NCBI RefSeq assembly: GCF_900258045.1
Contig: NZ_OGVD01000002.1
Span: 496,001-560,000 of the forward strand
Length of the DNA: 64,000 bases
Source of the DNA: Sphingorhabdus sp. EL138
GTDB taxonomy: Bacteria; Pseudomonadota; Alphaproteobacteria; Sphingomonadales; Sphingomonadaceae
Reading direction: 5' to 3'
Below, one piece after another: positions 54,792-64,000 of this stretch. The notes beneath the pieces are model-generated. The model had not been told where the DNA came from. It did not search any database and worked only from the letters and a program-made list of their open reading frames with translations. The position numbers and the translations under genes are program-made. Numbering within the stretch: position 1 is the first letter of the stretch; each line of letters opens with the position of its first letter.

Positions 54792-55030
54792 AATGCTGCC
54801 CGCTGCGTATCATGATCGGGCGCTTGTGTAATCTGGTAGGTGGTCCCGTCATCGGCCCGTTGTTCGCGTGCGAGGACAAATCCCTTTTTGCGAAGGCCAG
54901 TCAGGAATGCACGAACACTGTGCGGCTTCCACTTCGTTGCTTTGCAAATCTCATCAATGCTTGCGCCTTTGCCGCGATTGAGCAGGGCAATGACTTTTGC
55001 GGATTTGGTTTGTGGTTTTGATGGTGCCAT
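54788..55030 (-). CDS. DUF3489 small winged-helix-like protein
   Basis: 80 residues from the ATG at 55030 with GGAG upstream (an open frame to 55072 has no start signal). Contains KSAKVIALLNRGKGASI and CKATKWKPHSVRAFLTGL, a short helix-turn-helix that resembles DNA-binding excision factors. It is the first gene of the recombinase operon. Confidence 0.82.
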   Translation of the reverse strand: MAPSKPQTKSAKVIALLNRGKGASIDEICKATKWKPHSVRAFLTGLRKKGFVLAREQRADDGTTYQITQAPDHDTQRAAL

Positions 55031-55142
55031 TTTGGGTCTCCAGCTTGGCGCTGGACTATCCAGCGCTTCCACTGACGCGGGGCCGCAGATCGCTCAATAG
55101 AGCGGGCGGCGTGTCACGGCGTTCGCGCAACACCAACAGCAA

Positions 55143-55182
55143 TGCTCGAATAAACACCGAAGTCCAGTCGTTTATTCGAGCA
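55143..55182. repeat. 40-bp dyad with perfect 13-bp arms
   Basis: TGCTCGAATAAAC (55143-55155) and GTTTATTCGAGCA (55170-55182) are perfect reverse complements separated by 14 bp. The dyad lies between the recombinase operon (start 55030, minus) and a small gene (plus). It could be an operator, a recombinase binding or crossover site, or a hairpin. No T-run follows. Confidence 0.7.
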
Positions 55183-55222
55183 GTTAGAAAAGCTGCATGT
55201 GGACTTTCGAAAAGAGTCGAGC

Positions 55223-55450
55223 ATGAGTAGGAGCATGGCTGATGATGACGAAATTGATCCGATCAAAGTGCGAACCGGACTATTTGCGCTGGTCACCGCA
55301 AGACTTGAAGATGCACATCAAATCGCAGTGAAAGGGCAAGCGGCCAGCGTCGGTAATCGCGATGTCAGCGGCTTGGTCATTGAACTGCGTTCGCTGCTCG
55401 ACGAGATCAACGTCCAACTTGATGCGCTCGATTTGATGCACGATCGTTAG
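55223..55450 (+). CDS. Small hypothetical protein
   Basis: 75 residues from the ATG at 55223; a second ATG at 55235 is too near its AGGAG. The sequence is Leu/Val/Asp-rich and helical (KVRTGLFALVTARLEDA, LVIELRSLLDEINVQLDAL). It has no signal peptide, and no family is recognised. It is the first gene after the 40-bp dyad. It might be a small regulator, but nothing proves it is translated. Confidence 0.5.
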   Translation: MSRSMADDDEIDPIKVRTGLFALVTARLEDAHQIAVKGQAASVGNRDVSGLVIELRSLLDEINVQLDALDLMHDR

Positions 55451-55535
55451 TTTCCGAATTTGAGCCGATTGCTGACTGTCTTCTTTCGAGTGGCCCCCTA
55501 TCAAAGCTGCCGTTCGGCAAACGACCCAACTACAA

Positions 55536-56180
55536 TCATACGGCAATCATTCGAAACTTCTTAGGCGTTAGATTTGTCGCCTGTCTGAACTGGCGCGTGA
55601 AAGAGCTTTGATCGCTATATCCAGCTTCGAGAGCAATTTCGGCGATTGGAAGGTCAGTTTCACGGAGCAGTCTTTGCGCTCGATCTACGCGCTGCTTGAT
55701 GATCCATTGTCCCACATTCAGTCCGTAGATTTGCTGAAAACGCCGGTTCAATTTGAACTGCGACATGCCGGTTCTCTCTGCCATCTGTATAACCGAAGGG
55801 GGGGGCGGGAAAGTTGGTCAGCACCCAGTCAATTGCACCTGCCACATCGTCAAATTCACTGCGCGATACATTGGGAGATTGTAGATCTTTCGAAATACCG
55901 ACGACGCCAATGATGTTGTGTTGATCGTCGAAAGTCGGTTGCTTTGCGGTCAAGCACCAGCCAACTGTCCGGTTCGGATAAACGTGCATTTCCAGCCGTT
56001 GCACGATGGATTGGCCTGTTCGCACAACCGATCGGTCCTGCTTCTCGTAGCTGCTGCCCAACTGTTTGCCGAGTATTTCAGACGGGAGGCGACCGATCAG
56101 CTGCGATTTGTCCGTGCGACCGGACCGTTCGACAAGCGTTGTGTTCGCTGTTGCGGGAGTATTTATGATTGTTTCCGGCT
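55536..56180 (-). pseudogene. Frameshifted PAS-AraC regulator remnant
   Basis: The distal part (55536-55784) encodes an AraC-type HTH (MAERTGMSQFKLNRRFQQIY, then LLRETDLPIAEIALEAGYSD). The proximal part (about 55790-56180) reads in another frame as a PAS-like domain (EMHVYPNRTVGWCLTAKQPT, IIGVVGISKDLQ). They join at a run of eight Cs on the coding strand (55798-55805 on plus). With seven Cs the frame continues through PAPPSVIQMAERTG into the HTH. The upstream PAS frame opens after a TAG and has no usable start, so the N-terminus is missing too. It is either decayed or phase-variable; I favour decay. Confidence 0.7.
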
Positions 56181-56384
56181 ACGTCAACAGACGCCTCTCC
56201 AACTGACAGCTAAAGTTCGCTTCTCTAATTGGTTTTTATCAAATTCCCTGTTTGGTTACTGGTTATCATCTGGGTCACGCTTCTTTGCGCAGTCTATGAA
56301 GATAGCTGCATGCATGTATAAGATTGGTTATCGGAGTGCTTTGCTTTCGGACACGCTTTGTTGGCGCAGCGGACATAAACGGCA

Positions 56385-57031
56385 TCATCCCCATACCAAC
56401 ATCCAGATGCGGTGGAGGATGACGGCTAACTTTCTAGCAACGGCCACGGTTGCACGCCGTCCTTTGGTTTTAACCAAATGCATGCCCCGTGTCTTGAGCG
56501 GGGACATGGCGCTTGCTCTACTCAGCAGCAAATTTGCTGCTGAGTAGAGCGCCGAGCGGACATCTGCATCACCAGCTTTGAATATACGTCGGTGGTTATC
56601 ACTATCGCCTAACTGGAAGCGCCCGGGTGTTAGACCGAAGTGCGCTCCGACAAGCCGTAGCGAGGTAAATCGCGATGGATCATCAATGGCTGCCTTGAAG
56701 TTCAAGGCTGTCACCGCTCCAACACCGGGCGCTGTCACCAACAGTATACAGGCCGGGTCTTGGGAAGTGAGCAGCTTCACACGCCGATCAAGTTCCTGAT
56801 AGCTGGCAAGTAACACCTGCTGCGCATCCAGCATCTGCAGAAGCGCAAAGACCAGAGCATCATCGGCTGTACTGCTTCGTCAAAGCTGTGATGGGCCAGC
56901 GCAGATGGGAAACGGATGCCAAACACCTTGAGCAACCCGCGTATCTCGTTCTCCAGATCAATGCAGGGGCGTAACATTGCCTTGCGGCTCGTCAGCAATG
57001 TTCGGACGTAGTGGCTTTCTTTGCTCTTCAT
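56385..57031 (-). pseudogene. IS110-family transposase remnant
   Basis: Two frames cover the middle and C-terminal parts of an IS110 transposase: 56777-57031 (SHYVRTLLTSRKAMLRPCI, then RGLLKVFGIRF) and 56385-56834 (LVTAPGVGAVTALNFKAAID, LVGAHFGLTPGRFQLG). The latter is the Transposase_20 domain. The N-terminal RuvC-like DEDD part is absent, and a frameshift near 56875 separates the rest, so it is not functional. A 36-bp perfect palindrome lies inside it (56515-56550). Confidence 0.8.
56515..56550. repeat. 36-bp perfect palindrome inside the IS110 remnant
   Basis: The 18-bp half beginning GCTCTACTCAGCAG and ending CAAA is followed directly by its exact reverse complement. It lies in the coding sequence for SALYSAANLLLSRA of the transposase C-terminal domain. 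The centre is AAATTT. Confidence 0.9.
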
Positions 57032-57119
57032 ATGTACCGGGAGATATCAACCCGAACGCACCACTTGTGCAATAGCCTTGTATTCATAACCTTAAGATAA
57101 ACGATTTGAATGGTTCATC

Positions 57120-57845
57120 ATGAAAAATTTCCTGACGCAGATTGCGATAGCTTTGTACATCGTTTCGGCCCTTGCAGGGTGCAACGTTGTCATAGACAAT
57201 GACATCATTGAAATGGACGACGTTTCAGTAGATGCCTTCTCTGAAAAAGAAGAGCAACTCACTCAGATCGATAGTTTGATTACTCCAATTGAACTAGTCG
57301 AAAATGATGATGAGTATATGCGGTATAGACTTCGAGGAAATGGCAAGTATCTATTTATAGAAGGGACCATTAGCTCAAGGTTTCCATGGAAACTCGAGCA
57401 AATACTTAATCACTCATCGGGCATTGAGTGGCTGATCTTAACTAATGTCCCAGGAAGCATAGATGATAGAGCAAATCTAGAAGGAGCTAGAATAGTTCGT
57501 CAGCATAGCATTAACACCTACATTCCGCAGGGTGGCTCGGTCGCATCAGGTGGAACTGATCTATTTGCTGCTGGAGTAGAACGAGTTGCTTTTGAAGATG
57601 CGAAAATTGGCGTCCATTCTTGGGGCGGTACAAATTGGAAAGGCGAGATGATAGAAGGGAAAGGTTTTCCCAAAAACCACCCAGATCACCAACCCTATCT
57701 AAATTATTACAAGGAAATGGGTATTCCAACAGATTTTTATTGGTTTACACTTGAAGTGGCTGGTGCTCACGATATTCATTACATGAACTTTGGAGAAATC
57801 GAAAGGTTCCAACTAGCCACCGAAATACGTTCTAGACGTAAATGA
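57120..57845 (+). CDS. Lipoprotein with ClpP/crotonase-like domain (COG3904-like)
   Basis: 241 residues. Lipobox ALAGC near residue 21, then a domain with IEGTISSRFPWKLEQIL, GGSVASGGTDLFAAGVERV, AKIGVHSWGG and FYWFTLEVAGAHDIHYMN. The SGGT-containing turn and the GVHSW stretch match periplasmic ClpP-like proteins of the COG3904 type, whose catalytic Ser is not clear here. It is AT-rich compared with its neighbours and is flanked by remnants, so it is likely acquired. It may be a peptidase-fold binding protein rather than an active protease. Confidence 0.65.
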   Translation: MKNFLTQIAIALYIVSALAGCNVVIDNDIIEMDDVSVDAFSEKEEQLTQIDSLITPIELVENDDEYMRYRLRGNGKYLFIEGTISSRFPWKLEQILNHSSGIEWLILTNVPGSIDDRANLEGARIVRQHSINTYIPQGGSVASGGTDLFAAGVERVAFEDAKIGVHSWGGTNWKGEMIEGKGFPKNHPDHQPYLNYYKEMGIPTDFYWFTLEVAGAHDIHYMNFGEIERFQLATEIRSRRK

Positions 57846-58211
57846 TTGAGATATCTTCGAAATGAATAGATACAACTGGTGGTTGTGATAATACCTGCAA
57901 ACTCCCTTTAAATTTTGAAATATAAGACTCCGCAAGTCTTTAAGAGTTGGATTTCTTATGGCGGAGGATGTGCAATAGTAGGGCGCAAGATCACATCGCC
58001 GATACGATTTTAGACGCGGTGAAATGGGCTAAATTGGAAATATTTTCCGGCGAAGTCAAAAATTACTATGCTGAATGCGGTAAAGAAATTCCTAAAGCCT
58101 GGCACCAGGTCTCATCAAATACAATGACGATGGTCGCCAGTCAGCCAGTTCGTCAGGCTGCTCAGATTTGTTGAACGTAGACCGGCCTGAAAGCAAGGAC
58201 AACCGACTACT
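57846..58211. other. Gene-poor, AT-rich stretch with a weak open frame
   Basis: This gap holds an open frame of 75 codons from a TTG at 57947 on the plus strand (SRAQDHIADTILDAVKWA), with no ribosome site and no recognised family. It may be a fragment of a decayed gene. A short hairpin AAGACT-CCGC-AAGTCTT occurs near 57926. Nothing else was seen. Confidence 0.4.
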
Positions 58212-60373
<2,162 letters not shown>

Positions 60374-60432
60374 ACAAACGTTGCGATTGCGCCAATCGCG
60401 GCGCGATCATATGAGCCAAAGAAAGATGTGGG

Positions 60433-61272
60433 ATGAAACTGGAGAATACGAGGGCTCACAAGAGTTTTGGTGGCTGGACAAAGCATTATATACACCGCTC
60501 GAACGTGCTGAACTGCGACATGAAATTTGCGATTTATTTGCCTCCCCGAACTGCAAACGATCAAAAGGTGCCTGTACTATATTGGCTTTCAGGCCTGACC
60601 TGTACCGATGAGAACTTCATGCAGAAGGCTGGCGCACAGCGCATCGCCGCCGAGCTTGGTATTGCAATTGTCGCACCGGACACCAGCCCGCGCGGCTCAG
60701 ATGTCCCTGATGATGATGGGTATGAGCTTGGCCAAGGAGCTGGCTTTTACGTCAATGCGACGCAGGCTCCCTGGAACCGTCACTACCATATGTACGATTA
60801 TCTGTTGGATGAACTGCCCCAGTTAATCGAAGCGACTTTCCCAGTCAGTGACAAACGATCAATCTTTGGTCACTCGATGGGCGGTCATGGCGCATTGGTT
60901 CTCTCCCTGCGTAATCCCGATCATTTCAAATCTGTCTCAGCTTTTAGCCCCATCAGCAATCCAACAAACTGTCCTTGGGGTCAAAAGGCATTCACAGCAT
61001 ATCTTGGCGACGACACCGCCAAGTGGGCCGAATATGATGCGGTTCTATTGATGGATGGTGCGACCGACTTTACACCTATGCTCGTCGATCAAGGCGGAAC
61101 TGATGAGTTTTTGAAAGAGCAACTGAAACCTGAAGCCCTTGAAGAAGCAGCGTTAGCCAGCGGTTATACCTTAGAACTTAATCGCCGCGAGGGTTATGAT
61201 CATAGCTACTATTTTATCGCTAGCTTTATGGAAGATCATTTGCTGTTTCATGCTCGGTATTTGAACACATAG
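60433..61272 (+). CDS. frmB: S-formylglutathione hydrolase
   Basis: 279 residues. Alpha/beta hydrolase of the esterase D family: catalytic S148 in IFGHSMGGHGA, D224 in DQGGTDEFL and H257 in GYDHSYYFIA. LYWLSGLTCTDENFMQK is the family's N-terminal motif. It splits S-formylglutathione to formate and glutathione. A frame in the +2 direction is a shadow. The stretch after it holds no clear gene. Confidence 0.95.
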   Translation: MKLENTRAHKSFGGWTKHYIHRSNVLNCDMKFAIYLPPRTANDQKVPVLYWLSGLTCTDENFMQKAGAQRIAAELGIAIVAPDTSPRGSDVPDDDGYELGQGAGFYVNATQAPWNRHYHMYDYLLDELPQLIEATFPVSDKRSIFGHSMGGHGALVLSLRNPDHFKSVSAFSPISNPTNCPWGQKAFTAYLGDDTAKWAEYDAVLLMDGATDFTPMLVDQGGTDEFLKEQLKPEALEEAALASGYTLELNRREGYDHSYYFIASFMEDHLLFHARYLNT

Positions 61273-61324
61273 CGCACGTCTGTATTTTGGCTGTACCAGT
61301 AAACTCTGCGCAATTTTGGCGCTT

Positions 61325-61618
61325 TTAAGGGCTAACAATGAATGGCATCACTTTGATGGACTGCCGCTTGGAGCTGTTGTGTTTCTCAGCCTCGTCCACG
61401 TACTTGCCGATATGTTGCGATGAAAATGCCATATGCTGCAAAAGTACTGGCTGTCTTTCACTGATGCTATTTCGTTCAGCTATGTCTTTCTTGGTCTCCT
61501 TCCCAAGATCGTATTGGGCACGCGCTCCTTTCCGGACACTCTTGGCAGCGTGGCAGACATCCTGCAGCACAGTCCTTTTCAACCGTTGTTGATCGGTCTT
61601 GAAGTGTTCTAGTGCCAA
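61325..61618 (-). CDS. Doubtful small open frame, unidentified
   Basis: 97 codons from a TTG on the minus strand (ALEHFKTDQQRLKRTVLQ, then GARAQYDLGKETKKDIAE). The helical, Lys/Gln-rich composition looks protein-like, but no ribosome site, family or conserved start is visible. A second minus frame (61476-61766) overlaps it. The region 61273-61762 may be a decayed gene. Confidence 0.25.
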   Translation of the reverse strand: MALEHFKTDQQRLKRTVLQDVCHAAKSVRKGARAQYDLGKETKKDIAERNSISERQPVLLQHMAFSSQHIGKYVDEAEKHNSSKRQSIKVMPFIVSP

Positions 61619-61762
61619 AGGCCCTGACCACGGACAAATCGTTCAAGAGTAGGCATTCTACATTAGGTCCAAACCTTGCTGATTTTTCATACTGGTAGTT
61701 ACCGGTGAAAGTGAACCATTCAGTTGAATGGCGTACTGCTCTGCTAAAAATAGTATATGCCG

Positions 61763-62242
61763 TCATGAACGGGGGGTAGGAACAATCGTGGCTCTACTAA
61801 GAGCAATCTCGTTGCCGCTCTCATCAACCAAAGCCACCTTCAGCAGTTTTCCAGTTTCTTTGTCCCTGATCTGGATAGGTGTTTCTTCTTCAAGCGCGTA
61901 TTTCTCGCCCCATTGAGAGAGTGCCAAGAGCGTCAGCGCCAAGTCATTGCCCATGGGAGTGAGAACGTAGGCGTTGCGAGCCCGGCTCCCTGGCTCCTGA
62001 TATGGCCGCTTCTCCATGAGCCCGTGTGCCACCAACTTGGCTAATCGGTCGGTAAGCATCGATCGCGGTGCGCCCAAATCAGCGCGCATATCATCATATC
62101 GCCGAACTCCGTAAAATGCTTCGCGCAAAATTAGCATGGTCCACTTGTCGCCTAAAAGTTCGGCGGATTGGGCCATCGGACACAATTCTTTTGGAACAGC
62201 GGCGCGTCGGCGGACAGAATTTTTTGAGGTTGAGTTTGACAT
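61763..62242 (-). CDS. HxlR-family transcriptional regulator
   Basis: 159 residues. Conserved HxlR core: LCPMAQSAELLGDKWTMLIL, RYDDMRADLGAPRSMLTDRL, LVAHGLMEKRPYQE. Members sense aldehydes, quinones or oxidants, some with a conserved Cys; here the Cys in CPMAQ is a candidate. Divergent from the monooxygenase gene, with CGGTATCAG repeated at 62244 and 62282 in the gap. Confidence 0.9.
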   Translation of the reverse strand: MSNSTSKNSVRRRAAVPKELCPMAQSAELLGDKWTMLILREAFYGVRRYDDMRADLGAPRSMLTDRLAKLVAHGLMEKRPYQEPGSRARNAYVLTPMGNDLALTLLALSQWGEKYALEEETPIQIRDKETGKLLKVALVDESGNEIALSRATIVPTPRS

Positions 62243-62243
62243 T

Positions 62244-62290
62244 CGGTATCAGGTAGCGCATATGAGGCTGAATTCAAAATACGGTATCAG
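62244..62290. promoter_or_regulatory. Two direct CGGTATCAG repeats in the HxlR/monooxygenase gap
   Basis: CGGTATCAG at 62244-62252 and 62282-62290, 38 bp start to start, filling the 63-bp intergenic region. They are candidate binding sites for the HxlR regulator. Confidence 0.4.
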
Positions 62291-62305
62291 CTAGGTAGAG
62301 ATGTA

Positions 62306-63616
62306 ATGAAAACCAGTCAATCAAACCCTCACGTCGTCATCATCGGCGCTGGCCCAGCCGGGCTAGCGACAGCAAAGGCCATGCTGGACGCGGGGTTCAC
62401 TGTCAGCGTCTTTGAGAAAAACAACGATGTGGGAGGGATATGGAATCCCGCAGCAGAAAATTCGCCAATGTATAATTCGGCGCATTTCATAGCGTCGATC
62501 GGTCTATGGACGTCGCACTTCGAAGGGTTCCCATTCCCACCCGGTACGCCGCATTACCCAAGCAATTTACAAGTATTTAACTATCTGAAATCATTCGCCG
62601 AAGCTGAAAATCTATATAAGTATATCGAGTTCGATACGCAGGTCACTAATATTTCACCGATCGGCCAGAACCGCTGGCAAATCGAAGCATCAAGCAGAAC
62701 TTTTGAAGCAGATGTTGTGATTGTATGCAGCGGCACCCTTTGGACGCCCGTCACACCGCATTTTCCCGGCGAGTTTGACGGCTCGGTGCGACACGCACAA
62801 ACTTACAAGGATCCTTCTGAGTTCGAAGGCAAAAATGTCCTAATCGTCGGGTGCGGCAATTCCGGTGTAGATATTGCTTGTGATGCCGCGCGTACTGCAA
62901 AGAGCACATATTTGAGTATGCGCAGGGGCTATTGGTTCTTTCCAAAATTTGTCATGGGACAGCCACTGAGCGAGTTTTTCGCAAGCGACGAAGACAAGCC
63001 GGAATGGATGGCAGGGCTCGATTTTCCTAAATTGCTCGAGCTCGTCGCTGGCGATCCAAGTAAGTTCGGATTGCCGCGTCCGGACCATGCGCCTTTGGCG
63101 AGTCACCCGATTATGAATTCCGAGATTTTGCACCATTTTGGTCATGGGCGAATCTCACCACGTGGCGAGATCGAAAAATTGGACGGTCGCAAGGTTCTCT
63201 TCGAATCAGGTGAAGTCGACCAAATTGATGAGATTATTTGTGCGACAGGGTATCAGACAGACTTGCCTTTCCTCGCCGATAACCTGGTCGAGATGAATGG
63301 CGGTACTCGTCCTGATTTGCTGATGACAGCTTTTCACCCGAGCGCCGCGAACCTCTATTTCAACGGTATGATCGAAACCAATGGCGGGGTATTTGGATTG
63401 TTTTCGAAACTCGCAAACTTGCTTGCGTCGATAATCGCCGCCCGCGCCGAGGGTCGCCTGAGTGACGCGGAATTGTCGCGTATGGTGACAGAGGCTGACG
63501 CGATTTCCAAAACACCAGGCAAAATCCAATCTGCGAGACATGTCGGATATGTAGATACAGCGCTCTTGGTCAAAGCCATGATGAATTTTCAATCGCAGTT
63601 GCACCCGAAAGCGTGA
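62306..63616 (+). CDS. Flavin-containing monooxygenase-like oxidoreductase
   Basis: 436 residues. FAD motif IIGAGPAGLATAKAM near residue 13, a second NADPH-binding motif LIVGCGNSGVDIACDAA near residue 176, the intervening FMO/BVMO-like stretch FPGEFDGSVRHAQTYKDP, and a distal ATGYQTDLPFLAD motif. N- or S-oxygenase, or Baeyer-Villiger type; the substrate is unknown. It is next to an HD-domain lipoprotein and a formaldehyde cluster, so a small nitrogen or C1 compound is possible but unproven. Confidence 0.85.
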   Translation: MKTSQSNPHVVIIGAGPAGLATAKAMLDAGFTVSVFEKNNDVGGIWNPAAENSPMYNSAHFIASIGLWTSHFEGFPFPPGTPHYPSNLQVFNYLKSFAEAENLYKYIEFDTQVTNISPIGQNRWQIEASSRTFEADVVIVCSGTLWTPVTPHFPGEFDGSVRHAQTYKDPSEFEGKNVLIVGCGNSGVDIACDAARTAKSTYLSMRRGYWFFPKFVMGQPLSEFFASDEDKPEWMAGLDFPKLLELVAGDPSKFGLPRPDHAPLASHPIMNSEILHHFGHGRISPRGEIEKLDGRKVLFESGEVDQIDEIICATGYQTDLPFLADNLVEMNGGTRPDLLMTAFHPSAANLYFNGMIETNGGVFGLFSKLANLLASIIAARAEGRLSDAELSRMVTEADAISKTPGKIQSARHVGYVDTALLVKAMMNFQSQLHPKA

Positions 63617-63644
63617 CACCAAATCAAATTGAAAGGAATAGAAA

Positions 63645-64000
63645 ATGACGCGATCGCAATCCAAGGCTGTTCTTTTTTCGGCCATCGCCGCACTAGGCTT
63701 GGTTGGATGCGCAAATTCTTACGCTCTCCCGTTAGATCGGGAAGTAGCTAAAGAAGTGCAGTTTCCAAGCACGCCTGCGACTCAGCTCGCCGAAGATTTG
63801 CTGAATTCATATAGCGGTGAGGTCATGGTCGGGCATGTGAAGCGCTCCTATCTTTTTGCCAAGGCATTTGCAGAGAAAGAACAATCTACATTCGATGAAG
63901 AACTCGTATACATTGCCTTACTCTTGCACGATCTCGGGCTTGAAGATCCATATGACAAAGGCGGGGATTTTGAGCAAAATGGTGCTCAAGGGGCCTATGA
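63645..64000 (+). CDS. Partial HD-domain lipoprotein (cyanamide-hydratase-like)
   Basis: Starts at 63645 with GGAATAG about seven bases upstream and runs off the right edge; 118 codons are visible. Lipobox LVGC near residue 23, then GHVKRSYLFAKAFAEKE and LLLHDLGLEDPYD, which carry the H...HD metal-binding signature. The spacing resembles cyanamide-hydratase-type HD proteins. It follows the monooxygenase gene after 28 bp, so probably one operon. The missing C-terminus prevents a firm assignment. Confidence 0.7.
   Translation, partial: MTRSQSKAVLFSAIAALGLVGCANSYALPLDREVAKEVQFPSTPATQLAEDLLNSYSGEVMVGHVKRSYLFAKAFAEKEQSTFDEELVYIALLLHDLGLEDPYDKGGDFEQNGAQGAY

Noticed and set aside
57947-58174. Open frame from a TTG near 57947
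   Set aside because: No ribosome site, no family and AT-rich surroundings; listed only as a weak frame in the gap.

Overview
The window reads as chromosome of an alphaproteobacterium, most likely a sphingomonad of the Parasphingorhabdus/Sphingopyxis type. This is inferred from the alphaproteobacterial SspB adaptor, the fumC / SspB / hisBHAF neighbourhood, VPEP-type sorting tails, the acs-linked symporter cluster and overall codon use. No 16S gene is present, so the genus is a guess. Both ends cut through genes.

Layout. (1) 1-7.8 kb: secreted proteins of unknown function (a repeat protein cut by the left edge, a small duplicated Cys module, a DUF1036 protein, two further exported proteins) around a divergent, 5'-overlapping two-component pair (NarL-type regulator and 7TMR-DISM kinase). 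Two promoters here share an 18-bp dyad, ATGGTGT-N4-ACACCAT. (2) 8-9 kb: a limonene-epoxide-hydrolase-like protein and a GNAT acetyltransferase. (3) 9.2-25.2 kb: an anaerobic nitrate-respiration block made of an alginate-export-type porin, NnrS, a DNR/NnrR-like Crp-Fnr regulator, a fused double NarK, narGHJI with a parvulin, and an acyl-CoA dehydrogenase/bicupin pair. Four perfect FNR boxes (TTGAT-N4-ATCAA) lie upstream of these units. (4) 25.3-30 kb: methyltransferase, GFA/CENP-V protein, membrane protein, PQQ-type sugar dehydrogenase and an exported protein, with a possible small RNA near 26.8 kb. (5) 30-42.6 kb: an acetate-scavenging locus with a DUF294/CBS protein, DEDD exonuclease, two-part Na+/solute symporter, SSS-sensor hybrid kinase, LuxR-type regulator, acetyl-CoA synthetase and a DcaP-like porin. 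(6) 42.7-52.4 kb: housekeeping genes (DUF2585, fumC, sspB, hisB-H-A-F, hisE, HIT, SNF transporter, yacG, tRNA-Phe). Two PEP-CTERM proteins split hisF from hisE, and the second has a convincing sigma54 promoter. (7) 52.7-64 kb: an accessory region beside tRNA-Phe with a large serine recombinase plus DUF2924 and DUF3489 partners, a 40-bp dyad, a frameshifted PAS/AraC regulator, an IS110 remnant containing a 36-bp perfect palindrome, a ClpP-like lipoprotein, LysR with glutathione-dependent formaldehyde oxidation (alcohol dehydrogenase class III and S-formylglutathione hydrolase), and HxlR with a flavin monooxygenase and an HD-domain lipoprotein cut by the right edge.

The best leads are regulatory: a small NO/anaerobiosis regulon that reaches beyond nitrate genes to an acyl-CoA dehydrogenase/cupin operon, the shared dyad next to the DISM two-component system, a shared TAGACC motif at the acs and symporter promoters, a sigma54-driven PEP-CTERM gene inside a histidine operon, and a LysR operator at the formaldehyde genes.
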